Source: Monosporascus cannonballus
Lineage: Eukaryota; Ascomycota; Sordariomycetes; Xylariales
Direction of reading: 5' to 3'
Assembly (NCBI GenBank): GCA_004154925.1
Contig: QJNS01000134.1
Location: 1 to 64,000 of the forward strand
DNA length: 64,000 nt
In this document: positions 48,906 through 59,500 of the stretch, in pieces
Layout: each line of letters opens with the position of its first letter
Numbering within the stretch: position 1 is the stretch's first letter
Notes under the pieces: model-generated
The model's database searches: none
What the model saw: only the letters and a program-made list of their open reading frames with translations
Told to the model about the DNA's origin: nothing
Program-made: the position numbers and the translations under genes

Positions 48906-50242
48906 CGAGCTCAGCGGTTGTTGTTGGGTTGGTATGAAAAGCCCGTTGGCATAGACCGCTTGGGCCGAGACGAGCTCGGCTACTCGAGGAACGATGGGTT
49001 GAGGCAGTGGCTCGGGGCTCGAGATATTCTCGGCTTAGTACCTAATACGATCAATACGCTACAGTCCACTCACTCGTAGTTCTAAATGGCCATTGTGGTT
49101 GCTTGTCCCCTCGGCGGATATCATGATGTCTATTTGCGGTTAAAGTAAATTCGAAGGAACTAAGCAGGCTGAATTCTCACTTCGCGCTCAATTTACTGCT
49201 ATGGATGGTCCCACTTAGACAAGAAGTCGGTCCATTTCCATTATTGCTGCCAACAGCAACTACCACTTACGGGTTGTATCACTCTTTCAACGCCTAGCAG
49301 CTGTCCGTCTTGCGCCTGCTTGGCTCTGTGGCACTCACTCAGCCCCGCACCATTACGGTGGTATCGTGGGCTGATTGATGACATGCGTCTGACGATGGAC
49401 GTCCGGACCCGCCGACCTAGCCCGCAATTGGTGATCGAAGTGTACAATTGCACGGAGAGCTTGGACGCGGACTGGCATTGGCCTTCGGCTCCGAGCGACT
49501 TCCGGGAGTCGCCTCGGTTATTTAAGGGGAATGCGCGTGGACAGGCAGCATCGTGGGTTATGAGAGGCGAGGCTACAATCAGCATGGGAAGAAATATGCA
49601 ACCCAGATCTCGACAGTCCCAATAGTAGACAACTTGCTAGACATAGGAGAAACCTTGCAATCGAATCAGTCCCAGGGCGATCTCACCATATTGGTGCTAA
49701 TCACAGACATCACCGGCATGTGCGGCCAACCCTGGCCCATGCCGCTCTTGGGTGATGTTGCTATTTTGTAAAGTATGAGGAAAAATAAAGGGCTCAACTC
49801 TTCTGTCATGTTACATCGGGTAGTAGACGGGGAAAGCATTACTTTAGTATTCGCAAGGGGGCATCAGGTGCGCGGTCTGGGGCGGAACCCAGGCAAGCTC
49901 AGCAAGGACCTCTCCGCGGCGCCGAGCGCGCCGGCGCGAAGGCAAGCGACCCCGAAGCATATCTGGGGATAGGACGGGCGATTTGGGTTATTGACAGTTA
50001 GGGGTGGGTACCAAGCCTTTCACGCGGCATCGTGGAACTGCGACGGGACGCAGAACCGCCCGGGGGAACACGAGACGTATGGCCGCCAAATTTCCTTCTG
50101 CAACCGTAAGTCTGCTCCAGTACCTACCTAAACTCTCTCTCCGAGAGTGGTAGCTCTCTTCGACGAGTCACTACTCTCCCATTCTCCGTTCTCCCTTGAT
50201 GCGAGAGACTGATTGCCCATTGACACGAAAACCCGAAAAAAG
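48906..50242. other. Intergenic, no confident gene
   Basis: About 1.3 kb with short frames (49320-49625, plus is the longest) that I do not recognise. Near its end, an ATG at 50079 is followed by eight codons and a GT donor (GTAAGT near 50106), and could be a first exon of the broken gene that follows; this is not proven. Confidence 0.4.
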
Positions 50243-50837
50243 ATGCGAGCATCAGCTCGACCATCAAGCCCATTTGCGGCTTCACGGACACCATCCTCGA
50301 GTGGGAGCTGGTCCACTTAGACCGTCCCAAGATGCTCGACGGCGTGGAGGCGGTCGCGCGGTACCTCGGAGGCAAAGCAAGACGCTCATGTGGACGAGCG
50401 TGGACGACCCGGCGGCGTACACCATCGAGGCGGTGTTGGGGCCTGGCGCGGCCGACGGCGGCTTCTACCGCGTGCAGAGTTTCCGGGCGTCGCCGCTGGA
50501 GATGGTGGAGGCGTACGAGCGGGCTCGCAGCGTGCGGCTAGAGAGGCAAAGCCTTGGCATGCTCTCAGAGATAGAAGACATGCTCGCGCGGGTGCGCGCG
50601 TCGACGCCGCCTAGCGGATACCACGAGTACATCAGGCTCGCGTACACCAAGTACATCATGAACGGGACCTGGGACGATGAGACGCCGGATTGTGAGCGGC
50701 CTTTTAGTTCTCTTATTCTCAAAAAGGGCTCCAATCACGACGTCCGGCGGACAATGGCGGATGTTTCACAGCATTTTTACGCCCACACTGCCCTTCAGTT
50801 TCCCCGCCCGTCCCGCCTAAAAAAGGGCGGCGGGTAG
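50243..50837 (+). pseudogene. NmrA/isoflavone-reductase-like C-terminal fragment, frameshifted
   Basis: The reading ISSTIKPICGFTDTILEWEL...GVEAVARYLGGK (50250-50375) shifts frame by one base near 50378. It then continues LMWTSVDDPAAYTIEAVLGP, GGFYRVQSFRASPLEMVEAY and YHEYIRLAYTKYIMNGTWDD to about 50690. The style resembles the substrate-domain half of NmrA-type NAD(P)-binding proteins, but the dinucleotide-binding N-terminus is absent. The frame then runs on without conserved sequence until 8 bp before the inverted repeat at 50845. Family assignment is tentative; the frame break is directly visible. It may be an old gene decayed at the edge of the large element. Confidence 0.4.
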
Positions 50838-50844
50838 GGTGCAG

Positions 50845-50872
50845 CACAGGGATCACTGCGACAAAACTCAAA
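50845..50872 (+). repeat. Left terminal inverted repeat, 28 bp
   Basis: Begins CACAGGGATCACTGCG and ends AACTCAAA. It is the exact reverse complement of 63073-63100. Confidence 0.9.
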
Positions 50873-50941
50873 TTTTTAATAGGGCCACCCCACTGTATGT
50901 ATACTGTAGCTACTGAATGCAATTAAGCTAGGTACTTGGCA

Positions 50942-51124
50942 TGCATATATACAAATTCTGCTAACGTATATCTCAATAAACCTTCTTCCCCATATAACTT
51001 CAAGCAGGTAAGTTCATTAATATCTTTGCATATATACGTATTATCATCAAATTAATGAGATATTGATTTTCGTCTCATGAAACCGGTCGAAATGCATATC
51101 TAATTAATTATGATTGATGCATAT
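50942..51124 (+). repeat. Four TGCATAT motifs near the left end of the element
   Basis: TGCATAT occurs at 50942, 51027, 51093 and 51118, all in the same orientation, within 183 bp of AT-rich DNA just inside the inverted repeat. They could be subterminal transposase-binding sites or chance in AT-rich sequence. Confidence 0.35.
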
Positions 51125-51139
51125 TCACAGAAAAAAAAG

Positions 51140-51309
51140 AAACACAGGCTCATCCAGGCTTGTAGAGGGTCATACAGGGCTAATCAAAGGCGCTACAGCG
51201 TGAACAACACCGAATCAAGCTAGACCGTCCCTGATCAAGCGCGCACGGACGCCACCGAACATAAACAAACATCTTCGGGCTCCTGCAGGCTCGCACAGGT
51301 TCTATCAAG
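51140..51309 (+). repeat. Degenerate 10-bp repeat in the 5' leader
   Basis: From about 51141 successive 10-bp blocks read CACAGGCT, TCCAGGCT, TAGAGGGT, TACAGGGC in register. Shortly before the ATG, blocks GCAGGCTC and CACAGGTTC recur at the same spacing. This is the same decamer family as in the gene's introns. Confidence 0.7.
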
Positions 51310-52118
51310 ATGGCGAAGCAGCTATCGTACTGGAAATTCAAGAAAACGCCTCTTATCGAGTTGAACGAGCCTGGCAAGCCCGAAGTCAACAAGGACGACC
51401 TTGATGAGACTAAGAAAGCCCTTAATGTGCTGCGCTTCGCCAAGGAGGTGCAGGTACGAGACTGGCTCGAGGATCATCAGGTAAGTACAGGGCTGTACAG
51501 GGCCATACAGGGACTAACAAGAACGTACAGGAGCTGAAGGCCCTGATCAACCCTCTGAAGCACCGTGACCAGACGGGCAGCCTTGTTGCAGCCACGATCA
51601 AGCTTGAGCGAACCCAGCAGAGACATGCCGTGGCTGCTCATATGGCACTTGAGTCGATCAATAATCGTACATGCAAGAACTGCAAAAGTAAGCCTCATAC
51701 AGACTCCTACAGGGTTGTACAGACCTATGCTAACCGATACAGACCCGCGTAACGAGGGACCGTTCCGTATCTGCCGTTCATTCGGCCCGGACGTGTTCAA
51801 AGGAGCCTGCCAATGCTGCCAGTACTCCTCGCAAGCCCATAACTGCGAGTTTCATGTCAGTAAGAAGGGTTCCGCCTTCGCTCAGCTCGGTAAGTGCATG
51901 ATTAACTCTGTACGAGCTTGTACGGGCTTGTACTAACCAGTGCAGACGAGGACGAAAGCGATGGTGATGATGCATGGCCGGTCATTACTCAGGAGATGCT
52001 CAAGAAGGCTACTACGCGCCAGCTCGAGCAAACAGTTATCTGGTGCAAGGCTGAACTGGCTAACAGAGAGGGTCTCGCGATCTCTCCGCCTTCTGCTAAG
52101 AAGCGCCGCCGCAACTAA
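51310..52118 (+). CDS. Small cysteine-rich DUF3716-like protein carried by the element
   Basis: A four-exon model of 215 aa: 51310-51480, 51531-51687, 51743-51889 and 51946-52118. All introns are GT-AG and all phases close. A central Cys cluster, C105-x2-C108-x11-C120-x11-C132-x2-C135 with C144, includes RTCKNCK, GPFRICRSFGP and GACQCCQYSSQAHNC. It resembles the fungal DUF3716 domain, a small presumably zinc-binding module of unknown function. The N-terminal half is charged and helical-looking (KKALNVLRFAKEVQVRDWLE). The C-terminus is acidic (DEDESDGDD) and then ends in a basic KKRRRN, a possible nuclear signal. The gene is intact although the rest of the element is RIP-mutated. Its introns and flanks are built of a 10-bp repeat. 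A role in the element's mobility or control is a guess from position only. Confidence 0.8.
51481..51530 (+). repeat. Intron 1 made of 10-bp units
   Basis: After GTAAG the 50-bp intron consists of TACAGGGCTG, TACAGGGCCA, TACAGGGACT, AACAAGAACG and a final TACAG, all in 10-bp register. The last unit is the splice acceptor, and CTAAC straddles two units. Confidence 0.9.
51688..51742 (+). repeat. Intron 2 made of 10-bp units
   Basis: After GTAAGCCT the blocks CATACAGACT, CCTACAGGGT, TGTACAGACC, TATGCTAACC and GATACAG are in register. The GCTAAC branch point and TACAG acceptor fall on the same phase. Confidence 0.88.
51890..51945 (+). repeat. Intron 3, partly 10-bp units
   Basis: The 3' half reads TGTACGAGCT, TGTACGGGCT, TGTACTAACC and AGTGCAG in 10-bp register, again ending in branch point and acceptor. 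The 5' half is diverged. Confidence 0.82.
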
Positions 52119-52120
52119 GG

Positions 52121-52192
52121 GACAAATAGGCTAGTACGGGGTTGTACAGGCTTCTCAAGGGTCATACAGGGTCGTATATGGTTTAATCAGGC
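52121..52192 (+). repeat. Degenerate 10-bp repeat after the stop codon
   Basis: Starting 3 bp after the TAA: blocks CTAGTACGGG, GTTGTACAGG, CTTCTCAAGG, GTCATACAGG, GTCGTATATG and GTTTAATCAG in exact 10-bp register. Beyond about 52200 the DNA becomes AT-rich and only loose TACA motifs are seen. Confidence 0.85.
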
Positions 52193-52903
52193 ATTATAAA
52201 GATTAATACCCCAAGGAAGCATATTTCAAGGGCCGTCGCGCCCTTATTAGAGGTTCTATAGGCCGCAAAGGCCCAGATTAAGAATGATAGGCTATGTACA
52301 AGGCAGTACAGCTTAGAGCAAACGAATACAAACTCGTACAATTCCAAAAATATTTTTATAAGTTTTATTCATAATTATTAATATTTTTATTTTATATTAA
52401 CGTATTATACAAATAAGCTGGACATATAAATAAGCTGAACACTTTTTGGCATTTTGCAATAATAAATTCAAATAAAACAACTATAACGTAATAAATTAAT
52501 TTAAATTAATCGGATTTTATTTCGCTAAACGTATTTATAATTTTCTTATAAATACGCATATTATATCCGAGTTTGCTACAAATGTTACATTTCCGTTCTT
52601 TCGCTTAAACCTTTTTGCGACGATTATTTTTAACTGTTACTAATTGCGATTATTTATTATTTTTTTTCTTTCGTAGCTATAAAAATTTATATTTCTCTTA
52701 CAATAAATATTTCTTTTTTTTTAAAAAAAACCTATATTTTTAATTTTCCGGCGTTTATTAAGGATATAATTCGTTTCGCAAAAGTAATTATTTTTTTTTC
52801 AAAAAAATGTAATTTTATATAAAAACAGTAAGTTAATTTGTATTAAAAAATTAACTGATTTAATTATTTTTTATTAGCAAATTGTCTTAGTACTTTTTGA
52901 TTT

Positions 52904-52936
<33 letters not shown>

Positions 52937-53165
52937 GCAAATAATGTCTATCGAATTACTTTAATAATATTTTTAAAGATTTTCGCAAATAAGAAATTAA
53001 CAGAATTAGTAAAAATAAGCGGCGAAACGGTTAATATAGATATAATTAAAACTTTTAATTAGGAAAAAACGTAATTAAGATCGAATAAAATAAATTCCAC
53101 TTTTACGAATCCGGATTTAATAATATCGGTCGTTATAACAGTTTTAAACGCGTTATGAAAGCCGG

Positions 53166-53376
53166 CGATAAAATCTTCCTTAGTAATATAAATAACGTAC
53201 CGCCGTATAAAACTTTCGATATAAAGCGAATACGTACGTTTTAATACGAAAAAACAAAATACGTTAAAAGGTTAAAACCGGTAAAAGAAATAGATAGACA
53301 TATAAAATATGATAATATCGTTAATTTAGCAATATTTTTCGAATTCGATCGAATAATAATTTTCGTGACCGTCAAG
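53166..53376 (-). pseudogene. pogo/Fot1-type DDE transposase remnant
   Basis: The minus-strand reading LDGHENYYSIEFEKYC (from 53376), then INDIIIFYMS, then FNVFCFFVLKRTYSLYIESF and KEDFI, matches the catalytic block of Fot1 transposases around the second Asp (LDGH). It contains stops at RIP-like positions. Only this core is readable by eye. Confidence 0.7.
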
Positions 53377-53906
53377 AATAAAAAGACGTTTCGAACTTTT
53401 AATATGCGTTTTAATATATTTATCGAAATGCTTAATTTATTTTAAATCTAGTTTATTTGTTATCCAACTGTTTTCGCTTATAACAAATTTCCAGTCGGAT
53501 AAATGTAAGTTATCGGCGAACTAACGAAAAAGGTGGTTTTTTCCGACAAAAATAATAAATAAGAGTAAAGCTTAGCTTTAAAAGTTAACGGCTTGTATTA
53601 CTGTAAATTATTCCCGATTTTCTTACTGGGTCTATCGAGGTTTTCTATACTTTTAGCATAAGTAATAATTATACTTATTGTTATAAAAAACTCTATTAAA
53701 AATCTCGTTTCGTCGAAATTATAAATATCTTTTTTTGCGATATCGTATTTTGTAATTATAACCCGGATAAGCTTAAACCATTTCCGAAATATTTCTGGAT
53801 TTTTACATAAAATCTTTAAGTAATTTATTTTTTGATTTAAACGCGTTTCGAGTTTTTTTTTTGCCGTTTAACAAAATTGGATATCTAATTACTCTCGACG
53901 TATCTC

Positions 53907-54084
53907 TGTCAGGTGCTAAGGGGTGTACGCGTTAGGGCTACGTCACCTTTACGAGCTCGATGCGGAGGTCGGCTATATATATGGGTGGTTTCTTCCCAGA
54001 AATGGAGAGAAAGGTTAGGTTTTAGACTGTTCTTAATAAATGGGTTACCTTGCCACTTTGACCTTCTAACAACAACATCTGACA
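53907..54084. mobile_element. 178-bp solo LTR nested in the Fot1-like element
   Basis: Starts TGTCAGGTGC and ends CATCTGACA (inverted TGTCAG/CTGACA), flanked by the 5-bp duplication ATCTC (53902-53906 and 54085-54089). It has a TATATATA box and normal GC content, so it postdates the RIP of its host. The small size suggests a TRIM-like or small LTR family. Confidence 0.82.
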
Positions 54085-54786
54085 ATCTCGTAACGTATTA
54101 CGTAAACAGCAAATTCGCCATATCTTTAACGTACTGACGCCGGATAAGAAACGTTCGCGCATTTAGGTTAAGGATTCGTTCGACGATCGATTTCTTTTCA
54201 ATCGGCGTTAGTTTTTATAAAAAAGAAATAATATCGGTTCGGACGCGTATATCGTTATATCGCGTTTTTAGAGTAAAATATGGGATATTATAAATAAAAT
54301 CAAGCTTTTTATAACTAATTTTCGAGTTATTTTTTTTAATCTAAACGGCTAAGTTTATTTTCGAATTCTTTGTAAGCTGTTCTATATGGTAGTTATTAAG
54401 AAATAAATAATTGAAGTCGGATGATAAAATTATCAAAAGAAAGTGTTGAGCTTATTTGCATGTTCAGCTTACTTATATAGTACGTTATTAATAATTTATT
54501 AATTTAATATAACTTAAATACATTTTCTATAATAATTGAAATTAATATTTTAAATATATTGAATATCATTTTAATAAAATAATTATATTTTGATTTAATT
54601 TTAAAACATTTGAAGTTTTATTAATATAAAATTGTTTATATATATTTATTAATATTTTTATTTTAAAAATAAAATTCAACAATAACAATATAATTATTAA
54701 TAATATTAAAAATATTTTATAAATAATAATAATTATAAAAAGAAATTACTAAATTTAAAATAAATTTAATAGTTTAATATATATAT

Positions 54787-55265
54787 ATTATTACGGCTTT
54801 ATATAATAGCTAAGCGGTTTAACCAACGATTAAATCTATATCGTACAAGTTTATATTAGCAGAAGTATTGTAAGAATTTAAGCAATAAATATAATATATT
54901 ATTATAAAAATACAGCTTCTACGAAGCTACGGCTAGTGTCCGACCAGTTACAGATCCACGCATCAATATAAATAACCATCTAGTAGCTCATAAGAAACGC
55001 CAGATAAAAGTAACCTAATATACTCATTTTTTGAAATCTGCTTTACGACTGGTCGAAAATTACCTTGCTTTAGTTCACAATTATTTATTATCTTATAATT
55101 ATTATATTTTATAATATTAAAAACGCTTTAAATAATAATAATTTATTAAAAATTAATATTATTTAAATTATAGAAATAACGAACGTATTCTATTTACTAA
55201 ATATATTTTTATTATTTTACTAAAGTATTATAATTTCGTGAAATTTTTATAATTTTATTATATAT
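54787..55265 (-). repeat. Left LTR of the reverse Gypsy, carrying an insertion
   Basis: Aligns with 60501-60770 except for the ~190-bp repeat inserted at about 54906-55095. The right boundary is approximate. Confidence 0.6.
54906..55095 (+). repeat. ~190-bp dispersed repeat, copy A
   Basis: Starts around AAAAATACAGCTTCT and contains GTGTCCGACCAG and, near the other end, CTTTACGACTGGTCGAA, so it has imperfect inverted ends. It matches copy B over its length. It is inserted in an LTR, with AT-rich sequence repeated on both sides (possible duplication of about 8-10 bp, blurred by RIP). Confidence 0.7.
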
Positions 55266-56144
55266 ATCGTTTAATTCTCTATTTATTTTAATATTTCTAG
55301 ATATATTTAAAACGTTAAATTTAATACCAATTTGTCATTTTCAGAATTTGGATTTCGAAAATTTATTCGACAAATATTTAATTTGTTATAACGAATTATA
55401 TTAAGAAGTATATTAAAATGTTTTCTAGAACAGATATTACTTAATGTAAACTTTTAATTATTATAATACTTTTTATTAATTTTATCGAAATAGTGTTTTA
55501 TTTGTATTATAAGCGAAAAAAGTAAAATACAAGTTATCGAAAAACGATTTTTTTTCGTTATATATTTTATATTTAAAATAATTAGTCTAATTATAACGTA
55601 TTACTTTGTAATATTGATAATGTAGAAAAATTAAATACATTTAAACGTAATAGATAAGTAAAAGCTACAAAGACCGAATTTATAACGTTCGTTATTTCTT
55701 TCGATTAGTTCAGTGTTAAGCTTATCGCTTAATCGATTACTAATTAAAGAATTCTCGATTTTGTAGTTTTTAACATTATAAATAAAAATTCTTTAATGAA
55801 CATTAGATATTTATAAGGGTTTTGTTAATTTTTTAAATATTTTCGGAATTTGGATACTTTTTTTAATTATTTAAGCACTAAGTAAATTTTTTTCGTATAG
55901 TAAATATTTTTTAATTTATATATGGTATTATTCTTTATTTTTATACTATTTTATATCGTTTATACGTTAATAATATTTATTATTAATTCGGATAAGAATC
56001 AGAAAAAATTAAATAAAGTTTGATTTTAATAGATATTTTAGTTAATAATTATTTTCTAAAGTTTTTTTAACGATTTTATATAAATTAATATATTTCAAAT
56101 GGATCTTGTACTGGGTTTTTTATCTAAATATTTATAAGATAATA

Positions 56145-56335
56145 AGCCACTAAATGCTAAAGTAAAATAACTTTCGACTAATTTCAAACCATATTTTAAT
56201 AAATAAATATATTGCGTTACTTTTATTTAACGTTTCTTATTAGTTATTAGATAGTTATTTATATTAGCGTGTAAATTTGTAATTAGTTAAATACCACCGG
56301 TAGCTCTATAAAAGGTATAATTTTATAATATTTTT
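56145..56335 (-). repeat. ~190-bp dispersed repeat, copy C, inverted and RIP-mutated
   Basis: The run TTACTTTTATTTAACGTTTC followed by TTATATTAGCGTG and GCTCTATAAAAG is the mutated reverse complement of copy B. It lies about 60 bp from copy B in opposite orientation. Confidence 0.65.
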
Positions 56336-56396
56336 AGTAACAAAAAAAATATTTCCATTTTTTCGAAATATATCTTTTTAACCGTTTTTTATTATT

Positions 56397-56590
56397 GTAA
56401 AAATACAGCTCCTATAGGGCTGCGACTGGTATTCGACCAGCTATAGATCTACGCGCTAATATAAATAACTATCTAGCAGCTAATAAGAAACGCTAGATAA
56501 AAGTAATTTAATACACTTACTTCTTGGAATCTGCTTTACGACTGGTCGAAGATCATCTTACTCCAGCTTATAGCTGTCCATTATCGTATA
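56397..56590 (+). repeat. ~190-bp dispersed repeat, copy B
   Basis: The best preserved copy: AAATACAGCTCCTATAGGG, then GACTGGTATTCGACCAG, and near the end GCTTTACGACTGGTCGAA. TTCGACCAG recurs in inverted form at both sides with equal spacing to ACAGCT motifs, suggesting a MITE with poor terminal repeats. It interrupts Gypsy integrase sequence. Confidence 0.7.
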
Positions 56591-59500
56591 GTTATAATAT
56601 TTGCTTATCTGGTTTCGTACAAATTCTAAATTTGTTTTTATTTCTTAATGTAATTATTTTATTTATTTTAATATAAAATTTATTTTAACGTTAATAAGTT
56701 CATTATATACCTCTTTGTAAATATCTGGTATAAACTCAAAATTGAAATATATTAAGGTTATTTTAATATTTGCGTAATAATTAATATTATAAATTTACTA
56801 GGTAATAAGTCATTTTTTAATCTAGTTAATTTGTTTATATTTAACATAATACCGCAAATATATTTTCAGTATTTAGTTTCACTGTTTTATTTGTTCGTTT
56901 ATTTAAAGTTTAAATATGCTGGGTAACTTATAATTTAAATTAATTTAAAATTTAAAACTTTGCTAAAATTTCGAAGTAAACGTAAAATCTTTATTTAAAA
57001 TAATTTTGTATAGTAATTCGTATTTACTAAAAACGGGTTTAAAAAATATATGCCATTTATTCCGTATTTATATTCTTTTAATACGGTAAGAAACATAAAA
57101 AAACGTCGTAAATTATTTACCGATTACGAAAATATTATAGTAATATGATTTTATCGTTAGATTTTTAAACAAAAAAACTTTAATAAAAAAATTTATAATA
57201 ATCGATTTCTATGATTTTTTTAATACTGATAATGGTTGTAAATTTTTGTATAGCTTATGTTGTTATATTTTAGATTTAATATATACGTTGCATTATTTGT
57301 TTTGGAATTACTGTTTTCATTTCTAGAAAAAAATATATGCGTTAAAGCCGTTTTAAAGATTTGTAAATCTCTGGATATCTATATAACTGATATTTATATA
57401 TTTTTCGTATTAGAAGTTTTTAGTATATATTTTGAGTTTTCTAAAAGACCGTTATTATACTATTAGATTTTCTAATATATATTAAAAAGTAATATCCGAA
57501 TTGTTGTAATATATTATAAACGTAAAAATGTTTTATAGTAATATTAAAAACAATATAGCTAACTTTAACTAATTTTTTCGAGATTTAGTCGTTTATTTAC
57601 AATATCGGTTTTGTTATTTTCTAACCTCTTTTATAAATAATAACAAAATGGAAGTTTAATAATTTTTTGCGTATTTTAATCATCATTTTATAAGTCTTTT
57701 AGTCGTAGCAAAACGAGTAAAATCTTGATATTTCCGTTAAGGTTGTAAATAAAGTAAAATTTCGTCGAAAACCCTTTTTTAAAAATTATTTCATAATTTT
57801 ATTTGCTATATTCTGGTAATTTTATATCGAGTTGTTTCCGAAAATGTTACTGATATTAATAATATTATAGTAATATATTCGTTAAAGTTTCTAATTTTTG
57901 AAGTTATTATTTTAAATCGTTATTTAGTTATCTTAGTATCGCTTTAATAATAGCAATTATGCGTCGTATTTTTCTTTAATGTCTATTTTTTTTATTTTTT
58001 TTGTTTTTGAGTAGTAAAATATTTATCGTATTTTTATGCCTATATTTGTCGCTGTCTTCAACTAAATACTCAAATTTCGTTTTTTCTTATTTTTATATAT
58101 TAATAAACTCTAAAGAAAACCTTATCTGGCTAGTTTTTTTTATTAATTAAAACCTTGTACTGGTATATTTATATTTTGTCTAAGATTATACTGTAATTTC
58201 TAAATAGAACGATATCGAAATTAATTATCCGATATCGTTTTTAAATAAGAATTTCGAAATAATTAATTTCGCGTATAATGTTTCTGATATTGTAACTAAA
58301 TTTCTAACTATCGATATTTGTTATTATATAGAGTTTTAATTTATATTTAGTTTAATATAATTTCTATCCAAAATCTCGTAATTTATTATTACGGTAAACT
58401 AATACGTTTCGATTCGAATTTTTAAAGTAACAAGGTTATTAACGACTTTTATTATCGTATTTAAAACCTTGTTTAAATGCTTTTTCTAATCTTTCGAGAT
58501 TTCGTTATTTTTTTAATTTTCTTATAAGTAAATTTCGTTTGTTAATTTCTTTTCGAATTTGTCAAATTTTGCTTATATTTCTTTATATAGCATATTAAGT
58601 TGTTATCTTTATCGTGATTATCATCGTACTGTTTTTTTAAACTATATTAATCTTTTTTAATTTTACTGTAATTTCTTCTATTAAGTAAACTGTTTTTATG
58701 TAGCATATATCATTTTATTAAGCTTTTTAGGATTCGCTATTTTCTTAATAAAATCCTTAAGTAAACCGTCGAATTTCTTCTTTAAAAGATATTTTTCGTT
58801 AAAGTTTATAATAAATATGAACTAAAAATAGAAATTTATAATAGCTTTTTAGTAATACTTTTTTACCATATATTAAATTAATTCTTCTTTTATTTAATAG
58901 TCGCATTGCTTATAATAATAGAAAGAATTTTTTATAGATATTATTTTTTAGATCAACTTTTTAATACGGTTAACTAGTAAATATTATTTTCTAGAGTTAT
59001 AGATCGAAAATGCCGATATTATTATTTATTATTTTTGTTATTTTCCATTCGATTTAAATAATCGAATTGTTTATAATATATATGAGTAATGTTTTATAGA
59101 TATACCGTTTTTATTTTTTATAATTAAGATATTTCTGTTATTAATAATATATAACGTATATTTTGTCGTATCGATCAAGAGTTTTGTAACAAACGTTTTT
59201 TATTTATTTTTAATATTTTTAACCGTTTTTTGAAAATATCTTGTTATTTTTTAAACGCTTTCTAGGCTAGGTTTTTTGCTTTTTATATCTTTTATCGAAT
59301 TTCTTATCGAGAGAGCTCGTTTTTGTACTGGGCTCGAATTATATTAACAACTTTATTATCGTTTTTTGCTTATTTCTAAATTATCTTTTCGGTATAGATA
59401 TCTAATTATTGTATTATAAGTTTTTGAATAAAAAATATTTAAAAGTTTTATATATCTTTTTCTTATAATAATAATATTTAATTTGGTTCTAATCTTCTTT

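Larger units (their letters stand above)
52400..54485 (-). mobile_element. RIP-degraded Fot1/pogo-type (Tc1-mariner) transposon
   Basis: The ends are inverted repeats of about 50 bp, decayed but alignable: ACGTATTATACAAATAAGCTGG at the left (two AAGCTG direct motifs) and its complement ending AGCTTACTTATATAGTACGT at the right. They are flanked by TA (52398-52399 and 54486-54487), the Tc1/mariner target. The size (2.09 kb) and a minus-strand transposase remnant fit the Fot1 class. A 178-bp solo LTR is inserted inside. Confidence 0.8.

Noticed and set aside
57257..57466. Open frame in the reverse Gypsy region (and its counterpart at 31768-31950)
   Set aside because: They are antisense readings of related Gypsy sequence; useful only to show the two elements are related.
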